Of a DNA stretch of 64,000 nucleotides, positions 55,318 through 64,000 are shown one piece after another. A model generated the notes under the pieces. That model searched no databases. It was not told the origin of the DNA and saw only the letters and a program-made list of their open reading frames with translations. Origin of the DNA: Euleptes europaea (taxonomy: Eukaryota > Chordata > Lepidosauria > Squamata > Sphaerodactylidae); assembly GCF_029931775.1 (NCBI RefSeq), contig NC_079325.1, forward strand, positions 56,218,286 through 56,282,285, read 5' to 3'. Positions within the stretch are counted from its first letter, which is position 1, and each line of letters begins with the position of its first letter. The translations under genes were made by a program, and so were the position numbers.

Positions 55318-55679
55318 GGAGTAGGGAGAGTATTCACTGACTAAAGCACCCTGATTTTTGTGTGTGTGCCCCTTGTGCCATCAAACTAACAGTGTGCCTC
55401 GCCAAACATAGCTGGCCCCACAAACCTGTCAAGGGTCAAGGAGCCCAACCCTGCACTTAACAAGGTCAGCAGATGGTGGGGCAAGTACCTGCCACCCAGC
55501 GAATCCAGTGATGTGGTTCTGCCCCCACTGCACCCCATGGAGAGACTGGCTGGTAAAGGGATAGCCACAGCAATAAAAATGCTGTCTGTACCAAAAAAGC
55601 TGTGTGTCTCCGTTAAGGAGGCATACCTAATAGCTGAGCCTGTAGCCAACTGGCCAGCAAGCCCAGAATTAAGGATGCT
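55318..55679. other. No gene recognised
   Basis: Unassigned. Confidence 0.25.
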
Positions 55680-55775
55680 ACCTCCAGGTTGGGCAACTCC
55701 TGGAGATTTGGGCTTGGAGCTTGGGGAGGGGAGAGACATCAGTGGGGTATAATGCCATAGAATCCACCCAGGAGA
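55680..55775 (+). mobile_element. hAT-type MITE, partial
   Basis: CTCCAGGTTGGGCAACTCCT to TAATGCCATAGAATCCACC. Confidence 0.65.
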
Positions 55776-55814
55776 ATGGGACGGGGCAATCACAATCCTC
55801 ATTCGTGCCATGAT

Positions 55815-56009
55815 TAGGGTTGCCAACCTCCAGGTACTAGCTGGAGATCTCCTGCTATTACAAGTGATCTCCAGCCGATAGAGATCAGTTCACCTGGAGA
55901 AAATGGCCACTTTGGCAATTGGACTCTATGGCATTGAAGTTCCTCCCCTCCCTCCTCAGGCTCCACCCCAAACCTCCCACTGGTGGCAAAGAGGGACCTG
56001 GCAACCTTA
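55815..56009 (-). mobile_element. hAT-type MITE, complete
   Basis: TAGGGTTGCCAACCTCCAGG to GACCTGGCAACCTTA, perfect 8-bp duplication GCCATGAT. Confidence 0.96.
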
Positions 56010-56182
56010 GCCATGATGTCACTTTTGGCATGACTCAGAAGAGATTTCATCACATCAGGCAATACCATTTGCCCATAGAATTTTAGGTAAATGCTAGAGC
56101 ATTGCCCCCTAAGCGATGATATCACTTCTGAGTTGTGCAGGAAGGGACATCGCTGGTGTCATTACAGTGTTGCTAGCAAGGG

Positions 56183-56402
56183 TAGGGTAGTCAGCCTCCA
56201 GGTGCGGCTTGAAGATCTTCCAGAATTACGATTGCTCTCCAGCCTGCAGAGTTCAGTTTTGCTGATGAAAATGGCTGCTTTGGAGGGCGGACTATATGGC
56301 ATCATCTCCCGCTGAAGTACCTCCTCTCCCCAAACTCTGCCTTCCCCCAAATCCTCCATCCCAAAATCTGAAGGAACTTCCCAACCTGGAGTTGTCAACC
56401 TC
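56183..56402 (-). mobile_element. hAT-type MITE, diverged
   Basis: GTAGGGTAGTCAGCCTCC to GGAGTTGTCAACCTC; the core GAAAATGGCTGCTTTGGAGG is kept. Confidence 0.8.
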
Positions 56403-56689
56403 AGGCAAGACCCTGTAGTGCCCAAATATATAAGGGCTAGTATAAAACTATACTATATGCACACATATATACATATGTAGATGTTTGGGAATGCTGGCAT
56501 CCACAACTATAAGTTGCCAACAGCTTACACTTGCTTACCTGGTACTGCCTCACACCAGTAGAGAGAAAGCTGTCTCTGAATTACCTCTATCCTTAGGAAT
56601 GTGGTTTCTGGTTACTAGCTCACAAGATCAAGCACTCACTCAGTGACGCCTTCGGGCAATATCTATAGGCTATGCTAATTAACGTGGAG

Positions 56690-56862
56690 TAAGAGGAAGA
56701 CCTAACAAGAGATGGATTGACTCAATAAAGGAAGCCACAGCCTTCAATTTGCAGGATCTGAGCAGGGCTGTCAAAGATAGGACATTTTGGAGGACTTTCA
56801 TTCATAGGGTCGCCATGAGTTGGAAGCGACTTGACGGCACTTAACACACACACACACAGACA
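56690..56862 (+). mobile_element. BovB LINE 3' end inside the LTR
   Basis: AGAGGAAGACCTAACAAGAG through CAATTTGCAGGATCTGAGCA to GACTTGACGGCACTTAACAC plus CA repeat. It splits the LTR between GGAGTA and GACACC. Confidence 0.9.
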
Positions 56863-58731
56863 CCTAATGTGTATTGGTGCTTTTGTGTATTGTCAGCAGC
56901 TATGGGCCTGCCCCATTCAAATGCATAAATGATACTGAGTTTCCTTTGTTCTCTGGTGAGTAACCCTGCATCTTATCTGTGGTTATTTCACCCCAGCTCT
57001 GTGTTTAGCTAAATAAAGAACTGTTGCTTCATATGTTGCACTTCATATGGTGCCCAAAGCAACGTGGGGCAAAGCCGAAAGGCCTCCCCTATATATATAT
57101 ATTTTTAAACACCGCAACATAGTTGGGAGGGGATTCGCTTTTAGAATCCTCTGGCCTTCGGTAGGTGGGCATGGGGAAAATTGCCCCGGGGGAAGCCTGA
57201 CATCTCTAGTGCACACCCAGCCCTTCTGGCTGGAGGGACCCCAGCTTGCTTCCCTGGGGGGCAGAGGACTCTGAAAAAGCCCAACCTGAACGCTCGCTCA
57301 AGGAGGTTAAGCTGCATGGAAAGAAGGAGTGAATGGCTTGGATCACGATCCGTTGTGAGTATGGTGACAAAGAAAACAGAACGTGTGTGTGTTTGTGTGT
57401 GAATGAAGGCAGCTGATTTTTACTGTCTGTGTGAAAGGTGTTGCCTCATAAAATCCTTGAGTAATGGTAAGAACCCCCCACTTTGGTAAGGTCGGATTGC
57501 AGGTAACTGGCAGGGAAAAGAATCCCGGGTTCCATCAGTCAATTCCTGCTGATGAGTGAAGAAAAGCCTTAGCCGGGGGGTCCCCATGGGTCAGCCAGAG
57601 TAAACTCACTGGTCCTATGGGATGTGTGTTGAAAAACTGAAAGACAACTTTTATCCCTTGGTCTTCCTGTTTCTACTTCCTGCCCTCTGGGGTATTGGGG
57701 TAAGAGTGTTAATTCAGGACCAGAGGATTAAAAGTAAGGAGACAAAAGGTCCCTTTTAACTTTGCAAAGCCGAGATGCATCAGAAAAAGGTTAACCGTAT
57801 ATAAGGGGCTGGGAGTAAAATAAAAGATTTTTAACGTGGATAAAGTTGTTTAGATTTTAAAGAATGAATTGTATTAAAGCTTTCTGTCTTTCTCTCTTAA
57901 AAAGCTGTTTCTTACTTATCAAGCTGTTTGTATTTCTGTAAAATCATGATCTGCCTGTCCCTGTATAGCCAGATACATGCCTCCCATAAATCATTTTCCC
58001 CTCTCTCCCTCCTCCTTTTGAAGAACAAAAACGCTGCCTGCTCCCTGCTGGGGTGCCGGATCCCGACAGGAGCAGGGCGCGGGGTTAGTGGCTGGGAAAA
58101 AACTATCTGTGAGCTACTTTAAAGTGTTTATTTTCTTTCGGGTACAGACAAAAGATATGGTTTGGTTATGTTATGAGATTTGTAACTGTTTTGTGGTGAT
58201 GTGGAGCAGATAAAAGGATTTTGCATGTGGAATTTTAAATGGTGGTTGTGAAAGTGTAAAGAAGGTGAGTTAAAAGGTGAAAGAAAGGGGGCTGTCTCAG
58301 TAAACTTTGAAAAGGGTGGTAAAAGTGGCTTGTGCATTAAAAGCCAAGGAGTCAATGTCAAGAAGTTATTAAGGGTGATTTTTTTAAAAGTGTAACTGTG
58401 TAAAGAGGGGAAGGGAATGAAAAAGTAAAGAAGCAAATTGTATGTGTTGTACACAGAGTGTAAAAAAAAGGTTAAAGAAAAATGAAGGAAACCTATGTTA
58501 AAGTTTTACATTTTGCTGTAATAAAGAGCAAAGAGGTTAAATATTATTTTCTTGTATTTTAATTCAAAAATTTTAAGCTTGTTTTGGTTAAAAAGGACTC
58601 AGCCTTGGAGGGTTCGATGTAGGTGTTAAACTTAAATGTATTAAAATGGTGCCGTATATAGTAAAACAAAATTATTATAAGATTTGTGCTTCTCTTATCC
58701 GTTGCTGGGTCAACAAAATGCCTTCTTTATT

Positions 58732-59286
58732 ATTTTCGAAGGCTTTCACGGTCAGAGTTCATTGGTTCTTGTAGGTTATCCGGGCTGTGTAACCGTGGTC
58801 TTGTTATTTTATTTCCTGACGTTTCGCCAGCAGCTGTGGCAGGCATCTTCAGAGGAGTAACACTGAAGGACAGTGTCTCTCAGTGTCAAGTGTGTAGGAA
58901 GAGTAATATATAGTCAGAAAGGGGTTGGGTTTGAGCTGAATCATTGTCCTGCAAAAAGTAACAAAGGCAATGTGCTAATCATTGTCCTGTAAGTATCGAG
59001 ATAATGTGCTAATGAGGGTGTGGTATGTTAACATATCAGGATACAATGGTTCCATATTAACATACCACACCCTCATTAGCACATTATCTGGATACTTACA
59101 GGACAATGATTCAGCTCAAACCCAACCCCTTTCTGACTACATATTACTCTTCCTACACACTTGACACTGAGAGACACTGTCCTTCAGTGTTACTCCTCTG
59201 AAGATGCCTGCCACAGCTACTGGCGAAATGTCAGGAAAGAAAATACCAAGACCACGGTTACACAGCCCGGATAAACTACAAGAACC
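58732..59286. mobile_element. Inverted pair of PLE-A terminal repeats
   Basis: A minus-strand copy (58741-59032) and a plus-strand copy (59057-59286) face each other across a 24-bp gap. The whole is flanked by a perfect 15-bp duplication, AATGCCTTCTTTATT (58717-58731 and 59287-59301). Each arm carries the hammerhead-like core, at about 58815-58855 and 59194-59236. It inserted into retrovirus copy 2 as one unit, because the sister copy has the empty site. Confidence 0.8.
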
Positions 59287-61130
59287 AATGCCTTCTTTAT
59301 TGTTTTTATTGTTTTAAAAATGTTTGGCTAAGAGTGAAAATAAGCTATCAATTCTCTGATGACAATACACTCATCCTGCTTTAATGATAATGTTAATTTT
59401 AATGTTAAAGTGTTGGTAAAAATAATGTCTTTTGTCTTTTAACTCAGGTCCCCACAGCATTTCTTAATTGCTGATGTAAAACAAAGTATATAGTATTTTG
59501 GAAGTGGCTCAAATATATATTTTTAAAAAATGCCTAATAAGTTCACCCGATGGCACCATGAACCCATGCATTTTATTGATGATTCAGGAAATGCCGTTTT
59601 AAATATTGCATCAAATATACGTAAGGTTGCTCATGTTCCCATTCAAAGTCGGCAAAGTGTTTTTGATTCTGGTTTTTAAAATACTTTGTTTGTAAAGGGA
59701 TGGTGGAGGAAGTTGTTGTTTTTTCTACGATGTGAAATTGCTAAATTGTTGTTTTTGCCATGTATTATACCATGTCTTGTAAGGTTTATATGCTCTTCCA
59801 TTAATGCTTCTCGTTTAATTGCATTGCCGGCTCACCAAAACCCTACTGGGGCTCCTGCTAAGTCTATGCTTCTTCAAACTGTCTCTCCTGAGTTTGTCTA
59901 CCTCTTGGACTCTTAAATAAAGCAGTTTTAGTAATCTCCAGGAATCTCCTGAAATCACTCTAAAATTGACAAGAATGTCAATTAACATGAAAAAAGTGGG
60001 AAATAAAGTGCCCCTAATAAAGGTCTTTTACCTGTGGCACTATAAACTGCCCCTGTATACATAAACAGGTGCAGGAATCCTCCTTTTAGACATGACACCT
60101 GTGTAGATAAACGCATGTCAAGAACCGCCCCTCCGTCCTCTTTTTCTCTTTTTTTCTTTAACTTAAGTCTGCATAAAGCACGTACACATTCCTTTACCTG
60201 CAAAAAGTAACAAATGCCGGCATTTCGTTTGTTATCTAGTTAAAGGGAACTCTGTTCGGCCCTAACGCATGAGCAATTACAAAATCGCTCACAGCCAAAG
60301 TTGCTGAGTTGTTGTAGAATTTTATTCCTAGGGGAACGACTGAATCGTGAACCGAAGGCATCAAGAGAAAGCTTTGTGTGTTTGGTGCAGGAAAGTTGTC
60401 ATGTGAAATAAATCTACCCCCACAAGCGGATCAAACAATGCAGGGTTGGAACAACCCCTCCATCCAGCCTTTAATGCCAGAAATGTGGCGTTCAGGTACT
60501 GTTAATGCTGCAGTTTATTGCAAAGTCTATATCAAAGACAATGACCCCTTTGCAAAAATGTTTTTTCCTGAGTCAGAAAATGTGGTTTCTAGTGCCTGAC
60601 CTTCTTCCAGTTTCATCATTGCTGTAGCTCTTATCCAACACTCACAAACAGACTCCTTTTTAAAAAAAGTAAGGCTTGGACTTTCTTACTGCTGCAAAAG
60701 ATGTCTGTTTTGACTGTGCTTTTTACTACAGGTCAAGTAATTAAAAAGCCTAAAAACTCCTGAGGGCCTGTGCCAGATATAATGTCGTTCCAGGCAAATG
60801 GGTACTGATCCAGAAATTCTGCGAAGATGTTGGCCTGCAGATGAGGTAGAGCAAATGTTCCAGGTACTGCTCAAATACCTTTTTCAGCGGTCAAAAGTCA
60901 CAGAAAAGACAGCGTGGAGACACGCCAGTCACGTGGAAAAGCTACCCCAGATGCCTGATGCTGAATCAACAATAAAAATCTCCGGCCCTAAACCCTCACT
61001 TTGTTCTGCAGAGAGGGAGCACAGCGTTTATTAACTTAGACACCCCTCGGGATGATGGGTGTCCTTCCTAAGTGTTTCGAATGCTATTTCTGGAAGCAAC
61101 TGACAGTTACAAAAGAACTAAAATCTTTGG

Positions 61131-61390
61131 TTCTTGTAGGTTATCCGGGCTGTGTGACCGTGGTCTTGGTATTTTCTTTCCTGACGTTTCGCCAGTAGCT
61201 GTGGCAGGCATCTTCAGAGGAGTAACACTGAAGGACAGTGTCTCTCAGTGTCAAGTGTGTAGGAAGAGTAATATATAGTCAGAAAGGGGTTGGGTTTGAG
61301 CTGAATCATTGTCCTGCAAAAAGTATCAATGGTAATGTGCTAACGAGGGTGTGGTATGTTAATATGGAACCATTGTATCCTGAAGTGATC
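61131..61390 (-). mobile_element. PLE-A terminal repeat
   Basis: GGTTCTTGTAGGTTATCCGG to ATGGAACCATTGTATCC, hammerhead-like core at about 61179-61220. It sits where retrovirus copy 2 stops. The right edge is not certain and may extend to about 61430. Confidence 0.7.
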
Positions 61391-61985
61391 TGTTAATGTG
61401 TGAAATCCAAAGCTCTGTTTAGCCAAGATGGATGCCGGTTTTTGCCTTGGGGGCAAGGCATTGGCTCCACTGCTTTCACTGCAGCCTGTGGGGTTGGATG
61501 TAGCGGTAGGGGCGTTGGTGGGATTCGGCCGGATCCCTGTGGGTCCTTGGCTGTCTCTTGTGGCAGTGTGTGCATGGGGCCGGATCCAGTTGAGGGGAAA
61601 AGCCGGTCTGTGTGCCCTTTTCCCCATTCTGGGGATCCCATTAAGGGATTTTGGGGGAGGCCTGGCAGGGGACATGCCCAGCTGGGGGGCTGTCAGGGCA
61701 GACTCCCTCCAAGTGGCAGGGGATTCACATAGTGCCTCATGTCCAAGTGATGTTCCGCATACTGCCATCCCAGGCTACTCCCAGCAGGCGGGCTGGGAGT
61801 AGGTGATCCTCCCAGGCTACTTTCCAGCAGATGGGCTGTAGGAGGTATATAATTGGTCTGCAAATGGGTCAGCCGATGGTCTGGATCCTGCCCCTATGCT
61901 GCGCCAATGCCCTTACGCTGTAACCAATAAAAGTTGTGGCCATTTTCATCCCAATACTTTGTCTGTGTTCTTATTTGCATCTTAG
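61391..61985 (+). other. LTR-like or promoter-bearing repeat, unassigned
   Basis: Has GGAGGTATATAATTGG (TATA-like, 61846), ACCAATAAAAGTTGTGG (polyadenylation signal, 61923) and a roughly 40-bp imperfect duplication around 61770-61840 (CCCAGGCTACTCCCAGCAG / CCCAGGCTACTTTCCAGCAG). The order promoter then poly(A) signal is that of an LTR, but no partner copy is in the window. Confidence 0.35.
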
Positions 61986-63507
61986 GGTTTGGGGTGAGTT
62001 TGGCCACACAGAGAGGGGAGAATGGGTTTAACTCTTTCACCACTGCACGGTTACACAAGCTGGAACTACAATCCCAATGGCAGTCTCCCCTGCCCTTTTA
62101 AAGAGCTGGTTTGTCTTTAAAAGACTAACAGAGATCCATGATCTTTATCACCTCTAGATGATCTTCTGAATCAGGAAATGCCTGATCTGAATGTCACCCA
62201 TGAACTCCCTCGGTGGCTTTTGGGAATCCCCCCCCCCTAAATTTTTGCACACCCCTTCATTGCAGTACTGGGATAATCATGCCCTCTTACAATGATTACA
62301 GCTGGGAAAAGCATATTGTAAGAAAATGCACTTTGGACACTTGAAAACACAATATTAATAATAAAGGCAGAAGGTCAGGGTGGGAGAAGCTTCAAACAAA
62401 GGACAATTTGGATGCAAGAGGAGGACCTGATGGTCTGAGTGATGAGAGAAGTGAGTGGTTTTGACAGGGAAAGTTTGGATAGATGAGCAACCAGCAAAGG
62501 CCAGAGAGAAGGTTGTGGTAACAAAGCAGAGCAGGCACTCGAGGAAGGAGGAGAAGAGATGGGCTTTGGCAGCAAAGCACGGGAAAGTATATCTTCATGG
62601 CTGGATGAATAGGAAGCAGCAGTCTGTATCTTCAACTTCTCTTTGATGAACCCTCTCTACCTTCCGCTTGGGCACCCCCTCTGTAACATGCATGGATACG
62701 TGTCAAAGCACACCCAACCCTGCCAAATGTTTCGAGGCCCTCTGGCATATTCTTGCAACACGTGACTCCTGCAGGGTGCTTCACTTTTCCAAGGGCTGGA
62801 TTCAGTCATGGCTAAGAGCTGGAAGGTGCTGCTGACAGACCTGTTGAGGCATTTGCTGCCAGCATGTTGCTTTGACGCAAAACCATTTTCTTTTCAAAGA
62901 GGAGAGGGTCCTGCTGACTTGAGTCGGCTTTAAACAGACATTTAAACGTCTCTGTTATCTTCTCCTAACTGCCGTTAAGGTGGCCGGCCCTTCGGCGCTA
63001 GGTGTCTGCTGAGGATCTGAGGCAGAGAGGCCATGGAGGAGGACAGCCTTCCTCCTTCCTGTCTCTTCCTCATCCCAACAGTGGTTGAAGGAAAGATGGC
63101 ATTTATTTTCCCCTTACAACAGATGCATGACATTGTCTCTTGTTAATTGCTTCTCACAAGCACAGAAATGCAATTCTGCTCATCCCCACACAGCGAAATT
63201 TGAAAAGGTATACAGAGGAGACAAAATAGCCACTTTTATTAATGCATCTAATGACCCATTCTCCATGTAGGGTTACCAACAGACCTGGCGACAAATACCC
63301 TGGCACTTTAAGAAAATTTTACTGTGTGCAAATGGACAGCTGAAGCTATTCATGGCATGGAAGTTCATAACATCACATCACCTGTTAAATAGCATCCCAT
63401 TAAGCCTCTATTAAAAGGACATTTTTTTTCTTTGGGCAGTTGGAAACCCTGTCCTGAGAAGCACAAAGCAATCTGGTCAGGAGAAAAGCTTACATAATGT
63501 GTGTGCT

Positions 63508-63540
<33 letters not shown>

Positions 63541-64000
63541 AAGAGAGCTCTCAGGTTTTGTATGCCTGCTTTCTGAATTTGCACTGAAGCGCACACCCAA
63601 TTTCTTTGGCATAGAAAGCAGAAAACTGAGCAAATTCTCTCTGTGTCCCTCCCTCTTCAGCTTGGCATTGTGGGCAATTTTTTGTCTGATGAAGAAAATG
63701 CTTGAGTTCCCCCGCAAGGATGTATAGAGCAACATGAGCAATTTAACTTACATCCTATGGGCCTTCAAAACTGAGGTAATGTAAGCCCTTGGCCCAATCT
63801 GAACCAAATACCACATCACAGACAGTCAGGTCCAAAGAAGCTGGTTTTTACTGGTCAAATAGGTTAACAGAGCATAAAGAAAAGGTGACAGCAATGGAGC
63901 TTGCTGGCTGGCACATGGTAATATAAAAGCATAGAAAAAAGCAAGAGATTACAAAACACAAACAGCGCTGTGGTTCCCACAGCTTCAAAAGGGTTTAGGT
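61986..64000. other. No gene recognised
   Basis: No exon, SINE or MITE I can support apart from the microsatellite at 63499. Likely FIBCD1 intron if the gene continues right. Confidence 0.3.
63499..63546. repeat. Compound (GT)n(GA)n microsatellite
   Basis: GTGTGTGCTTGTGTGTGTGT followed by about ten GA units. Confidence 0.93.

Larger units (their letters stand above)
56414..61130 (+). mobile_element. Endogenous retrovirus copy 2 (5' LTR and interior, no 3' LTR)
   Basis: Same family as 13299-19048. The 5' LTR (56414-57045) begins TGTAGTGCCC and is enlarged by a BovB insert. The primer site (TGGTGCCCAAAGC...GTGGGGC) is at 57048. The interior follows copy 1 almost base for base to about 61120, where PLE sequence takes over and the 3' end is lost. 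Differences from copy 1 are far more numerous than between copy 1's LTRs, so the two are separate insertions. It is broken, with no full coding frame. Confidence 0.85.

Noticed and set aside
61393-61802. Overlapping open frames of 80-142 residues on both strands
   Set aside because: Low-complexity Gly/Pro-rich chance frames in a GC-rich repeat-like block with its own TATA and poly(A) motifs.

Overview
The window looks like intergenic and intronic DNA from a squamate reptile, most likely a lizard. The evidence is a full-length Sauria-type tRNA SINE, 5S-rRNA-headed SINEs with a BovB-type tail, a fresh BovB LINE fragment, CR1 LINE tails, Penelope-like elements and many hAT-type elements. Only two host genes are recognisable. 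A complete QRFP (26RFa/RFamide) precursor lies at 7584-7991 on the minus strand. The last three coding exons of FIBCD1 lie at 43035-43131, 39415-39594 and 36466-36725, also on the minus strand. As I recall, QRFP and FIBCD1 are adjacent and in the same order in human 9q34, next to ABL1, so this is a conserved neighbourhood.

Layout. 1-5.1 kb: the 5' part of an LTR retrotransposon entering from the left edge, then hAT-like MITEs, one of which is split by a Penelope-like element (PLE) with a GIY-YIG domain. 5.1-13.3 kb: mostly unique DNA around QRFP, with SINEs and a long hairpin at 11.7-12.3 kb that splits another MITE. 13.3-19.05 kb: an old endogenous retrovirus with two 508-bp LTRs about 3% different. 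19-33.3 kb: QRFP-FIBCD1 spacer with solo LTR, CR1, hAT elements with intact 8-bp target duplications, and a dense MITE cluster. 36.4-43.2 kb: FIBCD1 3' exons, with introns carrying Sauria SINE, BovB, a U2 snRNA fragment and a PLE end. 43.2-64 kb: repeat-rich DNA, presumably an upstream FIBCD1 intron, holding CR1, other LINEs, many MITEs and a second retrovirus copy of the same family, cut short by PLE sequence.

No unknown multi-gene system is visible. The most striking signals are in the repeats. First, PLE ends abut the same internal position of the TAGGGTTGCCA MITE in three separate places. Second, a hammerhead-ribozyme-like core, always with one extra base, recurs in several unrelated retroelement termini. 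Third, the QRFP precursor keeps a clear internal duplication and encodes two amidated RFamide peptides.

MITE here means the roughly 210-bp hAT-type element with TAGGGTTGCCA ends; '+' orientation is the one that reads TAGGGTTGCCAGGTCCCT at its left end. All family names rest on my reading of the sequence and recall of known families, not on a database search.
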